This document shows positions 1 through 5,519 of a DNA stretch of 6,631 bases, one piece after another. The translations under genes were made by a program, and so were the position numbers. The number at the start of each line of letters is the position of its first letter. Position 1 is the first letter of the stretch. Source of the DNA: Elusimicrobia bacterium RIFOXYB2_FULL_48_7 (GTDB taxonomy: Bacteria > Elusimicrobiota > Endomicrobiia > CG1-02-37-114 > XYA2-FULL-39-19); contig MGVM01000124.1 of NCBI GenBank assembly GCA_001800495.1, positions 1-6,631 of the forward strand, read 5' to 3'. Under the pieces are notes generated by a model that was not told the DNA's origin, ran no database searches, and was given only the letters and a program-made list of their open reading frames with translations.

Positions 1-291
1 TACCGAGACGACAAGATGTTTTTTAGTTATTCTGCCGGATAATCCGGCAAGCATTTCAGGCATCTGCTGGGGTTTTACCGCAAGGACTATGATGCTGCAG
101 GATGCTATTTTGTCAAGATTTCCCCGCGCGCCGGCAATACCGTACTTTTTTGAAAGGTATTTTAGTCGTTCCCCGCGTATATCTGACGCTATTATCCTTG
201 ACTTCAAAGAACCGTCCGAGCTGACCAGCCCTGATATTATCGCTTCCGCTATGTTCCCGGCCCCAAGGAATAGTATTTTACCAGTGTTCAC
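1..291 (-). CDS. proC: Pyrroline-5-carboxylate reductase, N-terminal part (cut by window edge)
   Basis: Reduces 1-pyrroline-5-carboxylate to L-proline with NAD(P)H, the last step of proline synthesis, in the cytosol. The first 97 residues are visible and the gene runs off the left edge. They begin VNTGKILFLGAGNIAEAI, the glycine-rich dinucleotide-binding loop (GAGNIAEAI, residues 10-18) of the ProC family. A Rossmann strand follows, ending in an acidic residue (IIASDIRGERL), and then the typical ILAVKPQQM-like segment, here IVLAVKPQQMPEML. The start is GTG at 291-289. It overlaps the stop of the upstream yggS-type gene in a GTGA, so translation is probably coupled; no strong Shine-Dalgarno sequence is seen. 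The yggS-proC pairing is widespread in bacteria and supports the call. The missing C-terminal dimerisation half lies outside the window. Confidence 0.92.
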   Translation of the reverse strand, partial: MNTGKILFLGAGNIAEAIISGLVSSDGSLKSRIIASDIRGERLKYLSKKYGIAGARGNLDKIASCSIIVLAVKPQQMPEMLAGLSGRITKKHLVVSV

Positions 292-971
292 TTGAATATT
301 GCCGTTCCTATCCGCACCATGGTCGCCCCTTCCTCGATTGCCGATTCAAAGTCGTTGGACATCCCCATGGAAAGAACGGGGGCGCCGGAATAGGGTGCTT
401 TTAGCAGATGCTTTATGTCATCCAGGGTTTTTTTGGTCTTGCTGAAATAGGGCCTTGCTTTTTGGGGGTCGTCAAAGTACGGAGCCATGGACATCAAACC
501 ACAAAAAACAAGGTTTCCTAACCCGGATAAATTGTCAAGTAATTCTTTAATATTATTATCAATAATACCGAATTTTGAAGGTTCTTCAGAAACTTTTAGC
601 TCAACAAGACATTTAATGTGTTTGTTTAATTTATGGGCCTGCTTGTCAACCTCTTTTGCAAGCTCTAAACTGTCGATTGACTGGATAAAATTGAATATTT
701 CTGCTGCTTTTTTGGCCTTGTTTGACTGAAGATGGCCTATCATGTGCCAGGTGATGCCTGTATCTATTGAAAGTGCCTGGTATTTAGAAAGAGCTGACTG
801 GACCCTGTTTTCCCCTACGTTTTTGACGCCCAATCCTGTGATTTCCTTGATTTGCTCAATCCCGACTGTCTTGGTGACGGCAACAAGGGTGATTTCTTCC
901 GTTTTTCTGCCTGATTTTACGGCAGATTTAGCTATTTTTTCAAGTATTTCGTTCAGATTGTCCTTAATCAC
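288..971 (-). CDS. yggS: YggS/PLPBP-family pyridoxal phosphate homeostasis protein
   Basis: A PLP-binding protein of the alanine racemase N-terminal-like TIM-barrel fold. The family buffers pyridoxal 5'-phosphate and affects amino acid and vitamin B6 balance; no catalytic activity is established for it. At 227 residues it has full family length. Visible landmarks are LVAVTKT with the presumed PLP-binding Lys34, GENRVQ (53-58), WHMIGHLQSNK (75-85), a VELKVSEEPSKFG segment, GLMSMAP, and the C-terminal phosphate-binding region GMSNDF then RIGTAIF. The start is GTG at 971-969, since an in-frame TGA lies directly before it. There is no Shine-Dalgarno sequence; a good promoter ends only seven bases upstream, so the message may be leaderless. 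The stop overlaps the proC start by four bases. Confidence 0.95.
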   Translation of the reverse strand: MIKDNLNEILEKIAKSAVKSGRKTEEITLVAVTKTVGIEQIKEITGLGVKNVGENRVQSALSKYQALSIDTGITWHMIGHLQSNKAKKAAEIFNFIQSIDSLELAKEVDKQAHKLNKHIKCLVELKVSEEPSKFGIIDNNIKELLDNLSGLGNLVFCGLMSMAPYFDDPQKARPYFSKTKKTLDDIKHLLKAPYSGAPVLSMGMSNDFESAIEEGATMVRIGTAIFK

Positions 972-978
972 TCAAAAT

Positions 979-1007
979 ATTATATCAAATATTTTAGATA
1001 AAAGCAA
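979..1007 (-). promoter_or_regulatory. Sigma70-type promoter for yggS-proC, probably leaderless
   Basis: On the minus strand a TTGCTT -35 box (1007-1002) and a perfect TATAAT -10 box (984-979) are separated by exactly 17 bases. Only seven bases (ATTTTGA) lie between the -10 box and the GTG start at 971. Normal initiation 6-7 bases after the -10 box falls on A972 or G971, so the mRNA would have essentially no leader. The lack of a Shine-Dalgarno sequence fits. The promoter call rests on near-consensus boxes; leaderless translation is inferred. Confidence 0.7.
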
Positions 1008-1024
1008 GAAACAGAATTTTGGTA

Positions 1025-1053
1025 TTGTTTTTCAGGTCTATATTTTGTATATT
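1025..1053 (+). promoter_or_regulatory. Sigma70-type promoter for the P-loop kinase gene, probably leaderless
   Basis: TTGTTT (1025-1030) and TATATT (1048-1053) are separated by 17 bases and face away from the yggS promoter. The eighth and ninth bases after the -10 box are A1061 and A1062, the latter being the A of the ATG. There is no Shine-Dalgarno sequence before the ATG (the preceding bases are TTACCACCA), which fits initiation at or one base before the start codon. The boxes are a little weaker than those of the divergent promoter. Confidence 0.6.
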
Positions 1054-1061
1054 TACCACCA

Positions 1062-1601
1062 ATGAAAAAGAAAGTCATCGGCTTGACTGGCACCAACGCG
1101 GCGGGCAAGGGTGAAGCGGCGGATTACCTGAAATCTAAAGGTTTCAGGTACTTTTCATGCTCGGACGTCCTGAGGGAAGGGCTAAGCCGCCAGGGCAAGG
1201 AACCAACAAGGGACAACCTGATAGAATACGGCAATAGTCTGCGCAGAAGATACGGCGCCGGTGTGCTTGCAAAAAGGCTTAAACGGAAATTAGCCCGGAA
1301 ATCGATAGTGGACAGCATCCGCAACGTCAGTGAGATCAGGGAATTGAGGCGGCTGGAGGATTTTATCCTGATTGGGGTCGACGCCCCTGTGAAACTGCGG
1401 TTCAAAAGAGCTCTCAAAAGGAACAGGATAGGCGACGCGAAGACCCTGAAGGATTTTATCGCCAAGGAAAAACGGGAGAATACCGCCGACCCGAACAGCC
1501 AGCAGCTGTTCAGGTGCCTTAAAGAGGCGGATGTGCTGGTGATCAACAACGGTACAGTGAAACAATTACAAAATAAAATCGAAAAAATATTATTGGTATA
1601 A
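1062..1601 (+). CDS. Small P-loop kinase-like NTPase (AAA_18 / dephospho-CoA kinase-like)
   Basis: A 179-residue P-loop protein of the nucleoside-monophosphate/dephospho-CoA kinase superfamily; the substrate cannot be read from sequence. The N-terminal strand runs into a Walker A loop, GTNAAGKGE (10-18), ending GKG rather than GKS/T, as in archaeal UPF0200 proteins and related kinases. A FSCSDVLRE segment (31-39) matches the substrate-side helix. SIVDSIRNVSEIRELR (81-96) carries the D-x-IRN-x-x-E-I motif of this group. RFKRALKRNRIGD (113-125) is a basic lid-like stretch, and ADVLVINNGTVKQL (156-169) is the usual final strand and helix. The protein looks complete. The dCMP deaminase gene follows after 179 bases. 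In AvcD-type proteins a P-loop kinase-like domain and a deaminase are fused, so a functional link is plausible but inferred. It lacks an upstream Shine-Dalgarno sequence. Confidence 0.8.
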   Translation: MKKKVIGLTGTNAAGKGEAADYLKSKGFRYFSCSDVLREGLSRQGKEPTRDNLIEYGNSLRRRYGAGVLAKRLKRKLARKSIVDSIRNVSEIRELRRLEDFILIGVDAPVKLRFKRALKRNRIGDAKTLKDFIAKEKRENTADPNSQQLFRCLKEADVLVINNGTVKQLQNKIEKILLV

Positions 1602-1602
1602 T
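1594..1602 (+). promoter_or_regulatory. Possible extended -10 promoter for the deaminase gene
   Basis: TGGTATAAT at 1594-1602 is a perfect extended -10 motif (TG-N-TATAAT) lying over the stop codon of the kinase gene (TAA 1599-1601). No good -35 box is seen, which an extended -10 can tolerate. Initiation would fall near 1609-1611, so most of the following inverted repeat would be transcribed as a 5' leader of about 170 bases before the deaminase start. The motif is short and AT-rich, so chance occurrence is possible. Confidence 0.4.
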
Positions 1603-1762
1603 ATGACCGGACACTCCTGTTTGCCACCGCAAGTATTCATTCAAAAGTTCTTGGCGTCTGCGGAACTCGCACTTTGTGCTCAGACAGTCCTCGACGAATG
1701 CTCCAAGAACTTTCTCATTCATAAGCACTTGAATGTGGCGCACAGAAGTGTCCAATCATATT
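1600..1762. repeat. Long imperfect inverted repeat with nested stems (MITE-like or structured leader RNA)
   Basis: Nearly the whole gap between the kinase and deaminase genes is one inverted-repeat structure. Outer arms are 1600-1634 and 1727-1762. Reading inward, AATATGA, GGACACT, CTGT, GCCAC and CAAGT on the left are each matched by exact complements on the right (ACTTG, GTGGC, ACAG, AGTGTCC, TCATATT). They are broken only by 1-3 base mismatches. Further in, AAAGTTCTTGG (1644-1654) pairs perfectly with CCAAGAACTTT (1703-1713). Inside that, GTCTG (1656-1660) pairs with CAGAC (1681-1685), and GCAC-TTT-GTGC (1669-1679) is a hairpin. No T-tract follows, so it is not an ordinary terminator. There is no clear target-site duplication and no transposase. 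It may be a miniature inverted-repeat element or a folded leader or small RNA; sequence alone does not decide. Confidence 0.8.
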
Positions 1763-1771
1763 GACAATTTT

Positions 1772-1776
1772 GGAGG
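1772..1776 (+). promoter_or_regulatory. Shine-Dalgarno GGAGG that fixes the deaminase start
   Basis: GGAGG sits four bases before ATG 1781. The reading frame is open further upstream to 1733, but that extension is read from the inverted repeat and has no ribosome binding site, so 1781 is preferred. The start MSRPKWDEYFM is also typical for dCMP deaminases. Confidence 0.85.
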
Positions 1777-1780
1777 AAAG

Positions 1781-2254
1781 ATGAGCAGGCCGAAATGGGA
1801 TGAATATTTCATGAAAATGGCGTTTCTTGTTGCGGAAAGGTCCACCTGCCGCAGGCATCATGTCGGCGCAGTGATCGTGCGAAATAAGAGGATACTCACG
1901 ACCGGTTATAACGGCGCCCCAGCCGGCACGAAGGATTGCCTTGAACTCGGATGTTTGAGGCAGAAGCTCAATATCCCCTCCGGGACAAGGCACGAGATCT
2001 GCAGGGCGGTCCACGCGGAACAGAACGCCATCATCCAGGCGGGGCTTCACGGCATCAATATCGACGGGGCCACGCTATACTGCACCCATTCGCCTTGCAA
2101 CCTGTGCGCCAAGATGTTGGTCAATTCGAAGATATCGGGGTTCGTAACTTGCACGGATTACGCTGACGACTCTTTCAGGAAGCTCTTCAAGGAAGTCAAG
2201 ATAAAATTCGAGAAGATTAAAAAGCCAGCCTTAAAAATATCCGTTCTTGATTAA
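1781..2254 (+). CDS. Deoxycytidylate (dCMP) deaminase, ComEB type
   Basis: A zinc-dependent cytidine-deaminase-fold enzyme of 157 residues. Members of this group convert dCMP to dUMP, feeding dTMP synthesis. The active-site signature is complete: HAE at 78-80 (zinc ligand His78, proton-shuttle Glu80) and PCNLC at 105-109 (zinc ligands Cys106 and Cys109). Other family marks are RSTCRRHHVGAVIV (20-33), GYNGAPAG (42-49), and a GC-LRQ...RHEICRAVHAE insert (57-80) that separates dCMP deaminases from free-nucleoside deaminases. The start at 1781 is chosen on the strong Shine-Dalgarno sequence. The gene follows the P-loop kinase-like gene on the same strand but behind a long inverted repeat, so it may be expressed or regulated separately. 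Its stop lies one base from the stop of hisF on the opposite strand. Substrate dCMP is a family inference; no fused regulatory domain is present. Confidence 0.93.
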   Translation: MSRPKWDEYFMKMAFLVAERSTCRRHHVGAVIVRNKRILTTGYNGAPAGTKDCLELGCLRQKLNIPSGTRHEICRAVHAEQNAIIQAGLHGINIDGATLYCTHSPCNLCAKMLVNSKISGFVTCTDYADDSFRKLFKEVKIKFEKIKKPALKISVLD

Positions 2255-2255
2255 A

Positions 2256-3014
2256 TCAACTTCTTACCGGTATGCCCCTGGATTTGAGGTAGGATTTCAC
2301 TTTATGGACCGGGTATTCGTCGTAATGGAATATGCTTGCCGCGAGGGCTGCGTCCGCCTTGCCTTTGCTTAAAACTTCATAGAGGTGTTTTGGTTCCCCT
2401 GCCCCGCCTGAAGCGATAACCGGGATATTCACGCTGGTGCTGATAGCCCTGGTCAACTCAATTTCATAGCCTGCTTTTGTTCCGTCTGCGTCGATGCTGG
2501 TCAGGAGTATTTCGCCAGCGCCGAGCTGCTGGACGTTCCGGGCCCATTTCACGGCGTCAATGCCCGTCGGCGTGTTGCCCGCGTTTATGTACACTTCCCA
2601 TTTATTCCGGGCGGTTTTTTTTGCGTCGATTGCCACAACGATGCATTGCGAGCCGAATCTGGATGAAGATTCTTTCACCAGTCTCGGCGTTTTTACCGCG
2701 GCGGTATTTATGGATATTTTGTCGGCGCCCGCATTAAGCAGGGCGGTTATGTCCGCGATAGTTTTTATCCCCCCGCCTACCGTCAACGGAATAAAAACGT
2801 TCTCGGCTGTTTTTCTGACCACCTCAAAGGTGGTTTTTCTTTCTTCAAGCGTTGCGGTTATATCCAGGAAAACAAGTTCGTCGGCGCCGTTCTTGCTGTA
2901 TTGTTTCGCGGTTTCAACGGGGTCGCCCGCGTCGCGCAGGTTCTGGAAGTGGATCCCTTTCACCACGCGGCCGTTCTTGACGTCAAGGCAGGGAATTATT
3001 CGTTTGGTTAACAT
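2256..3014 (-). CDS. hisF: Imidazole glycerol phosphate synthase, cyclase subunit HisF
   Basis: The (beta/alpha)8 synthase subunit uses ammonia channelled from HisH to turn PRFAR into imidazole glycerol phosphate plus AICAR, linking histidine and purine synthesis. It has the usual full length of 252 residues. Both catalytic aspartates are present at the canonical numbers, Asp11 (RIIPCLDVKNGRVVKG) and Asp130 (VVAIDAK). Phosphate-binding loops are seen at LTVGGGI (77-83) and VIASGGAG near the C-terminus, with DGTKAGYE between them. This favours true histidine synthesis over the WbuZ-type paralogues of polysaccharide loci. The ATG at 3014 lies inside the 3' end of hisH (7-base overlap) with no separate Shine-Dalgarno sequence, so translation is probably coupled. 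It is the last gene of the minus-strand run and converges on the deaminase gene with no terminator visible between them. Confidence 0.97.
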   Translation of the reverse strand: MLTKRIIPCLDVKNGRVVKGIHFQNLRDAGDPVETAKQYSKNGADELVFLDITATLEERKTTFEVVRKTAENVFIPLTVGGGIKTIADITALLNAGADKISINTAAVKTPRLVKESSSRFGSQCIVVAIDAKKTARNKWEVYINAGNTPTGIDAVKWARNVQQLGAGEILLTSIDADGTKAGYEIELTRAISTSVNIPVIASGGAGEPKHLYEVLSKGKADAALAASIFHYDEYPVHKVKSYLKSRGIPVRS

Positions 3015-3625
3015 GGTTTTTTTGCGAGTTCAACGAAATTTTTCAGCATGTTCAGCCCCTGTCCGGAGCTTTTTTCCGGGTGGAACTGGGTGCCTATAAT
3101 ATTACCTTTCCGGATCACCGACGGGAATTTTATTGAGTAATCCGTCACCGCGATTACGGTTTTTTTGTCTTTTGGCTTGCAGTAATATGAGTGAACGAAG
3201 TAAAAGTAGGAGTTGTTTTTAACGTCATTAAAAACAGGATTTGTGATTTGAAATCTCACGTTGTTCCACCCCATCTGCGGAAGTTTCAGCTTTTTTACCG
3301 GGAGTTTTTCAACCGTGCCGTCTATCAGCCCGAGGCCCTTGGTAACCCCGCCTTCCCTGCTTAACGTGAAAAACAACTGCATCCCAAGGCATATCCCGAG
3401 GATGGGCCTGCCTTCGGCGGACAATTTCCCGATCACTCCGGCAAGGCCGCTGTTTCTTAGCATTTTCATTGCCGGCTTGAACGCGCCGACACCCGGTAGG
3501 ATTATACCACTGGATTTTGACACTATCTTTTTATCTGTAGTGATGACAGGTTTTCCTCCGAGAAGTTCAACGGACTTGCTTATGCTTCTCAGATTCCCCA
3601 CGCCGTAATCTATTATCGCGATCAT
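3008..3625 (-). CDS. hisH: Imidazole glycerol phosphate synthase, glutaminase subunit HisH
   Basis: A class I glutamine amidotransferase of 205 residues that hydrolyses glutamine and passes ammonia to HisF. The catalytic triad is visible: nucleophile Cys79 in GICLGMQLFF, and His182 and Glu184 in GTQFHPEKSS. The oxyanion-side strand PGVGAF (44-49), QMGWNNV (117-123) and the FVHSYY segment (143-148) are family hallmarks. The frame is open for 24 more codons upstream, but these lie inside mnmA. The standard HisH opening MIAIIDYGVGNLRS begins at the ATG at 3625, which overlaps the mnmA stop as ATGA. The 3' end overlaps the hisF start. Only these two his genes are present here, so the rest of the pathway must be encoded elsewhere. 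Confidence 0.97.
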   Translation of the reverse strand: MIAIIDYGVGNLRSISKSVELLGGKPVITTDKKIVSKSSGIILPGVGAFKPAMKMLRNSGLAGVIGKLSAEGRPILGICLGMQLFFTLSREGGVTKGLGLIDGTVEKLPVKKLKLPQMGWNNVRFQITNPVFNDVKNNSYFYFVHSYYCKPKDKKTVIAVTDYSIKFPSVIRKGNIIGTQFHPEKSSGQGLNMLKNFVELAKKPC

Positions 3626-4704
3626 TGTATTATCCCGCCGCCCAGCAGCGTTGAGCCGTTGTAAAAAACCGCGCTCTGGCCGGGTGTTAGCGCCCACTGC
3701 GGCTGTTCAAGGACTATTTTATATAAAATTTTGCCCAGTTTGTATATGGTCCCGGCAGAGCCCTTGTTCGTGTACCTGATTTTCACCTGCGCTTTAAGCG
3801 GGAACCTTCCCGGTTTCACAAGCCAATTGACATTTTTTGCCGTGAATTCAGAAGAATAAACGTCTTTTTCGTCGCCCACAACCACCAGCTTTTTCTCCGG
3901 TATCCTTTTGATGACATATATCCTCCTGCCGGCGGATATGCCAAGGCCCGACCTCTGGCCCAGAGTAAAATTTGATACGCCGGCGTGCCTGCCCAGTATT
4001 TTCCCATTTTTATCAATTATCCTGCCCGGCCGTTCATGTTTTGAATACTGCCTGAGAAAAGCACGGTAATTATTATCCTGGATGAAGCAAATTTCCTGGC
4101 TTTTGGGTTTTTCTGCCGTGTGAAGGCGGTATTTCTTTGCAAGCCCCCTGACTTCTTCCTTGGTAAGTCCCCCGAGCGGTAGGAGAATGTGTTTTAAATT
4201 TCCGGGTTTTACGCTGTAAAGCCAGTAGGATTGGTCGTTCCTGTCGTCTTTGCCTTTTTTCAGGAGGACACTGTCGGTTTTTGGATCGCGGATTATTGAA
4301 GCGTAATGCCCGGTGGCCAGGTAATCAAAACCGAGCGCTTTTATTTTTTTCAGCAGGAGGCCGAACTTTATCTTTTCATTGCAGAGCACGCAGGGATTAG
4401 GTGTCCGGCCTTTCCGGTAGTTTTCGCAGAAGGGTTTGACCACCTGAACACTGAATTCCTGCCTGTAATCAACAATGTAATGCGGTATGCCCAGTTTTCC
4501 TGCCACTTTTCTTGCATCGAGGGCGTCGTTGTATGAACAGCAGAGTTTCCCGGGGTTTTTCGCGGCGCCTGCAGGGGCTTCTTCGCAGGACCAGAGACGC
4601 ATGGTGATACCGGCGGTGTCATAGCCCTGTGCTTTGAGAAGGGCGGCTGCCACGGATGAATCGACCCCGCCGGACATTGCTACCGCTACTTTGGGGTTTT
4701 TCAT
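3622..4704 (-). CDS. mnmA: tRNA-uridine 2-sulfurtransferase MnmA
   Basis: An ATP-pyrophosphatase (PP-loop) enzyme that adenylates U34 in tRNAs for Lys, Glu and Gln and replaces its C2 oxygen with sulfur. At 360 residues it has the usual length. The PP-loop SGGVDSS is at 11-17. The segment RTPNPCVLCNEKIKFG (100-115) holds Cys108, equivalent to the E. coli Cys102 position. KSQEICFI (201-208) holds the second catalytic cysteine, Cys206. ATGHYA (130-135), NFTLGQRSGLGI and the C-terminal ALTPGQSAVFY barrel motif complete the family set. Cys105 makes this a CxxC-type MnmA, where E. coli has Asp; CxxC plus a distal Cys is the pattern discussed for [4Fe-4S] binding. The ATG start overlaps the larE-type stop (ATGA) and its own stop overlaps the hisH start, so the three are likely translated in series. 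Confidence 0.97.
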   Translation of the reverse strand: MKNPKVAVAMSGGVDSSVAAALLKAQGYDTAGITMRLWSCEEAPAGAAKNPGKLCCSYNDALDARKVAGKLGIPHYIVDYRQEFSVQVVKPFCENYRKGRTPNPCVLCNEKIKFGLLLKKIKALGFDYLATGHYASIIRDPKTDSVLLKKGKDDRNDQSYWLYSVKPGNLKHILLPLGGLTKEEVRGLAKKYRLHTAEKPKSQEICFIQDNNYRAFLRQYSKHERPGRIIDKNGKILGRHAGVSNFTLGQRSGLGISAGRRIYVIKRIPEKKLVVVGDEKDVYSSEFTAKNVNWLVKPGRFPLKAQVKIRYTNKGSAGTIYKLGKILYKIVLEQPQWALTPGQSAVFYNGSTLLGGGIIQ

Positions 4705-5519
4705 AGGTTCATGCTGCCGGTGCGGTATCCTTCGAGGTCAACGGTGACAAACTTGTAGCCCAGTTTTTTAAAAGCGCCGGTTACTTTGTTTCTTAAACCG
4801 TTCTTGAAAAACCGGTTAATCTGTTCCTGCGAAACTTCGATCCGGGCTGTGCCTTGATAATCCCTCACCCTTACATTGATAAACCCAAACTTTCTAAGGA
4901 TGTCTTCCGCTTTGTCGATCTTTACAAGCGTTTCCTTCGTGATCATAGTGCCGTAGGGGATCCTTGAGGCGAGGCACGCCATCTGGGGTTTGTTCCAGGT
5001 TGGAAGCCCGAGGAGTCTTGATATCGCGCGGACTCCTTTTTTGTTTATGCCGGTTTGCAGGAGCGGGCTGGTGACCCTGAATTCTTTCAGGGCTATCCTG
5101 CCCGGCCGGTAATCGGAAAGGTCGTCATAGTTAGAGCCGTCGAAAATTGTTCTTATTTTGTGTTCCGTGGCTATGCGGCTGATCTTGGAGAATAGTTCGC
5201 TTTTGCAGTAATAGCACCTGAGTTTTGGGTTCTTACGGAAGTTCCGGTTTTGCAGTTCGGAGGTGCGGATAGTTATGCACTTTACCCCTAGCTTTTTGAC
5301 GACATTTTGAGCTGTTGCCCTGTCAGATTCGGGGTAGGTCTCGGAGAGGGCAAGCACTGCAAGCGTATTGTTTTTTCCAAGCGTGTCAGCGGTGACCTTC
5401 AGGAGCAGGGTGCTGTCAACGCCGCCTGAATAAGCCACAACCGCGCTTTTATATGCGGAGATGAATGTTTTTAACTGTTTGAGTTTGCTGGCTGCGCTGT
5501 TATTCTTCAGGAGTTTCAA
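4701..5519 (-). CDS. larE: LarE-family PP-loop sulfur transferase, CxxC (probable [4Fe-4S]) type
   Basis: LarE enzymes adenylate a pyridinium dicarboxylate nucleotide and insert sulfur during synthesis of the nickel-pincer cofactor. The 272-residue protein has the PP-loop AYSGGVDST (29-37). Family hallmarks are FDGSNYDDLSDYRPGR (126-141), KEFRVTSPL (145-153), WNKPQMACLASRIPYGT (175-191), RVRDYQGTARIEV, and the C-terminal DLEGYRTGSMN. Cys182 aligns with the sacrificial cysteine of Lactiplantibacillus LarE. RCYYCK (101-106) adds Cys102 and Cys105, giving the three-cysteine set of LarE proteins that use a [4Fe-4S] cluster, as described for Thermotoga maritima. No larA, larB or larC is in view, so the substrate here is not certain. 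The start is TTG at 5519, the only start codon available before an in-frame stop. It lies 20 bases inside the dksA-like gene and has no clear Shine-Dalgarno sequence. Confidence 0.88.
   Translation of the reverse strand: MKLLKNNSAASKLKQLKTFISAYKSAVVAYSGGVDSTLLLKVTADTLGKNNTLAVLALSETYPESDRATAQNVVKKLGVKCITIRTSELQNRNFRKNPKLRCYYCKSELFSKISRIATEHKIRTIFDGSNYDDLSDYRPGRIALKEFRVTSPLLQTGINKKGVRAISRLLGLPTWNKPQMACLASRIPYGTMITKETLVKIDKAEDILRKFGFINVRVRDYQGTARIEVSQEQINRFFKNGLRNKVTGAFKKLGYKFVTVDLEGYRTGSMNL

Noticed and set aside
1124..1627. Long minus-strand frames opposite the kinase gene
   Set aside because: They are antisense shadows with Ser/Arg/Leu-rich composition and no family motifs; the plus-strand kinase has clear motifs.
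1543..1755. Minus-strand reading frame through the inverted-repeat element
   Set aside because: It has a TTG start without a ribosome binding site, runs into antisense of the kinase gene, and its sequence is explained by the inverted repeat. No family is recognised. It could be a remnant of a longer coding sequence, but that cannot be shown.
1600..1762. Intrinsic terminator of the kinase gene
   Set aside because: The stems are long and nested but no T-tract follows on either strand, and the structure reaches almost to the next ribosome binding site.
1761..1766. TTGACA as a -35 box reading into the deaminase gene
   Set aside because: It matches consensus perfectly, but no -10-like hexamer lies 16-18 bases downstream; that position is within the coding sequence and GC-rich.
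1733..1780. Upstream in-frame extension of the dCMP deaminase
   Set aside because: The 16 extra residues come from the right arm of the inverted repeat and lack a ribosome binding site, while ATG 1781 has GGAGG at proper spacing and a typical family N-terminus.
2477..3099. Plus-strand frames opposite hisF
   Set aside because: Antisense shadows of a strongly recognised hisF; no ribosome binding sites or recognisable domains.
3626..3697. Upstream in-frame extension of HisH by 24 residues
   Set aside because: It lies wholly within mnmA in another frame. HisH proteins begin at the MIAIIDYG-type strand, and the ATGA overlap at 3622-3625 is a standard coupled start.
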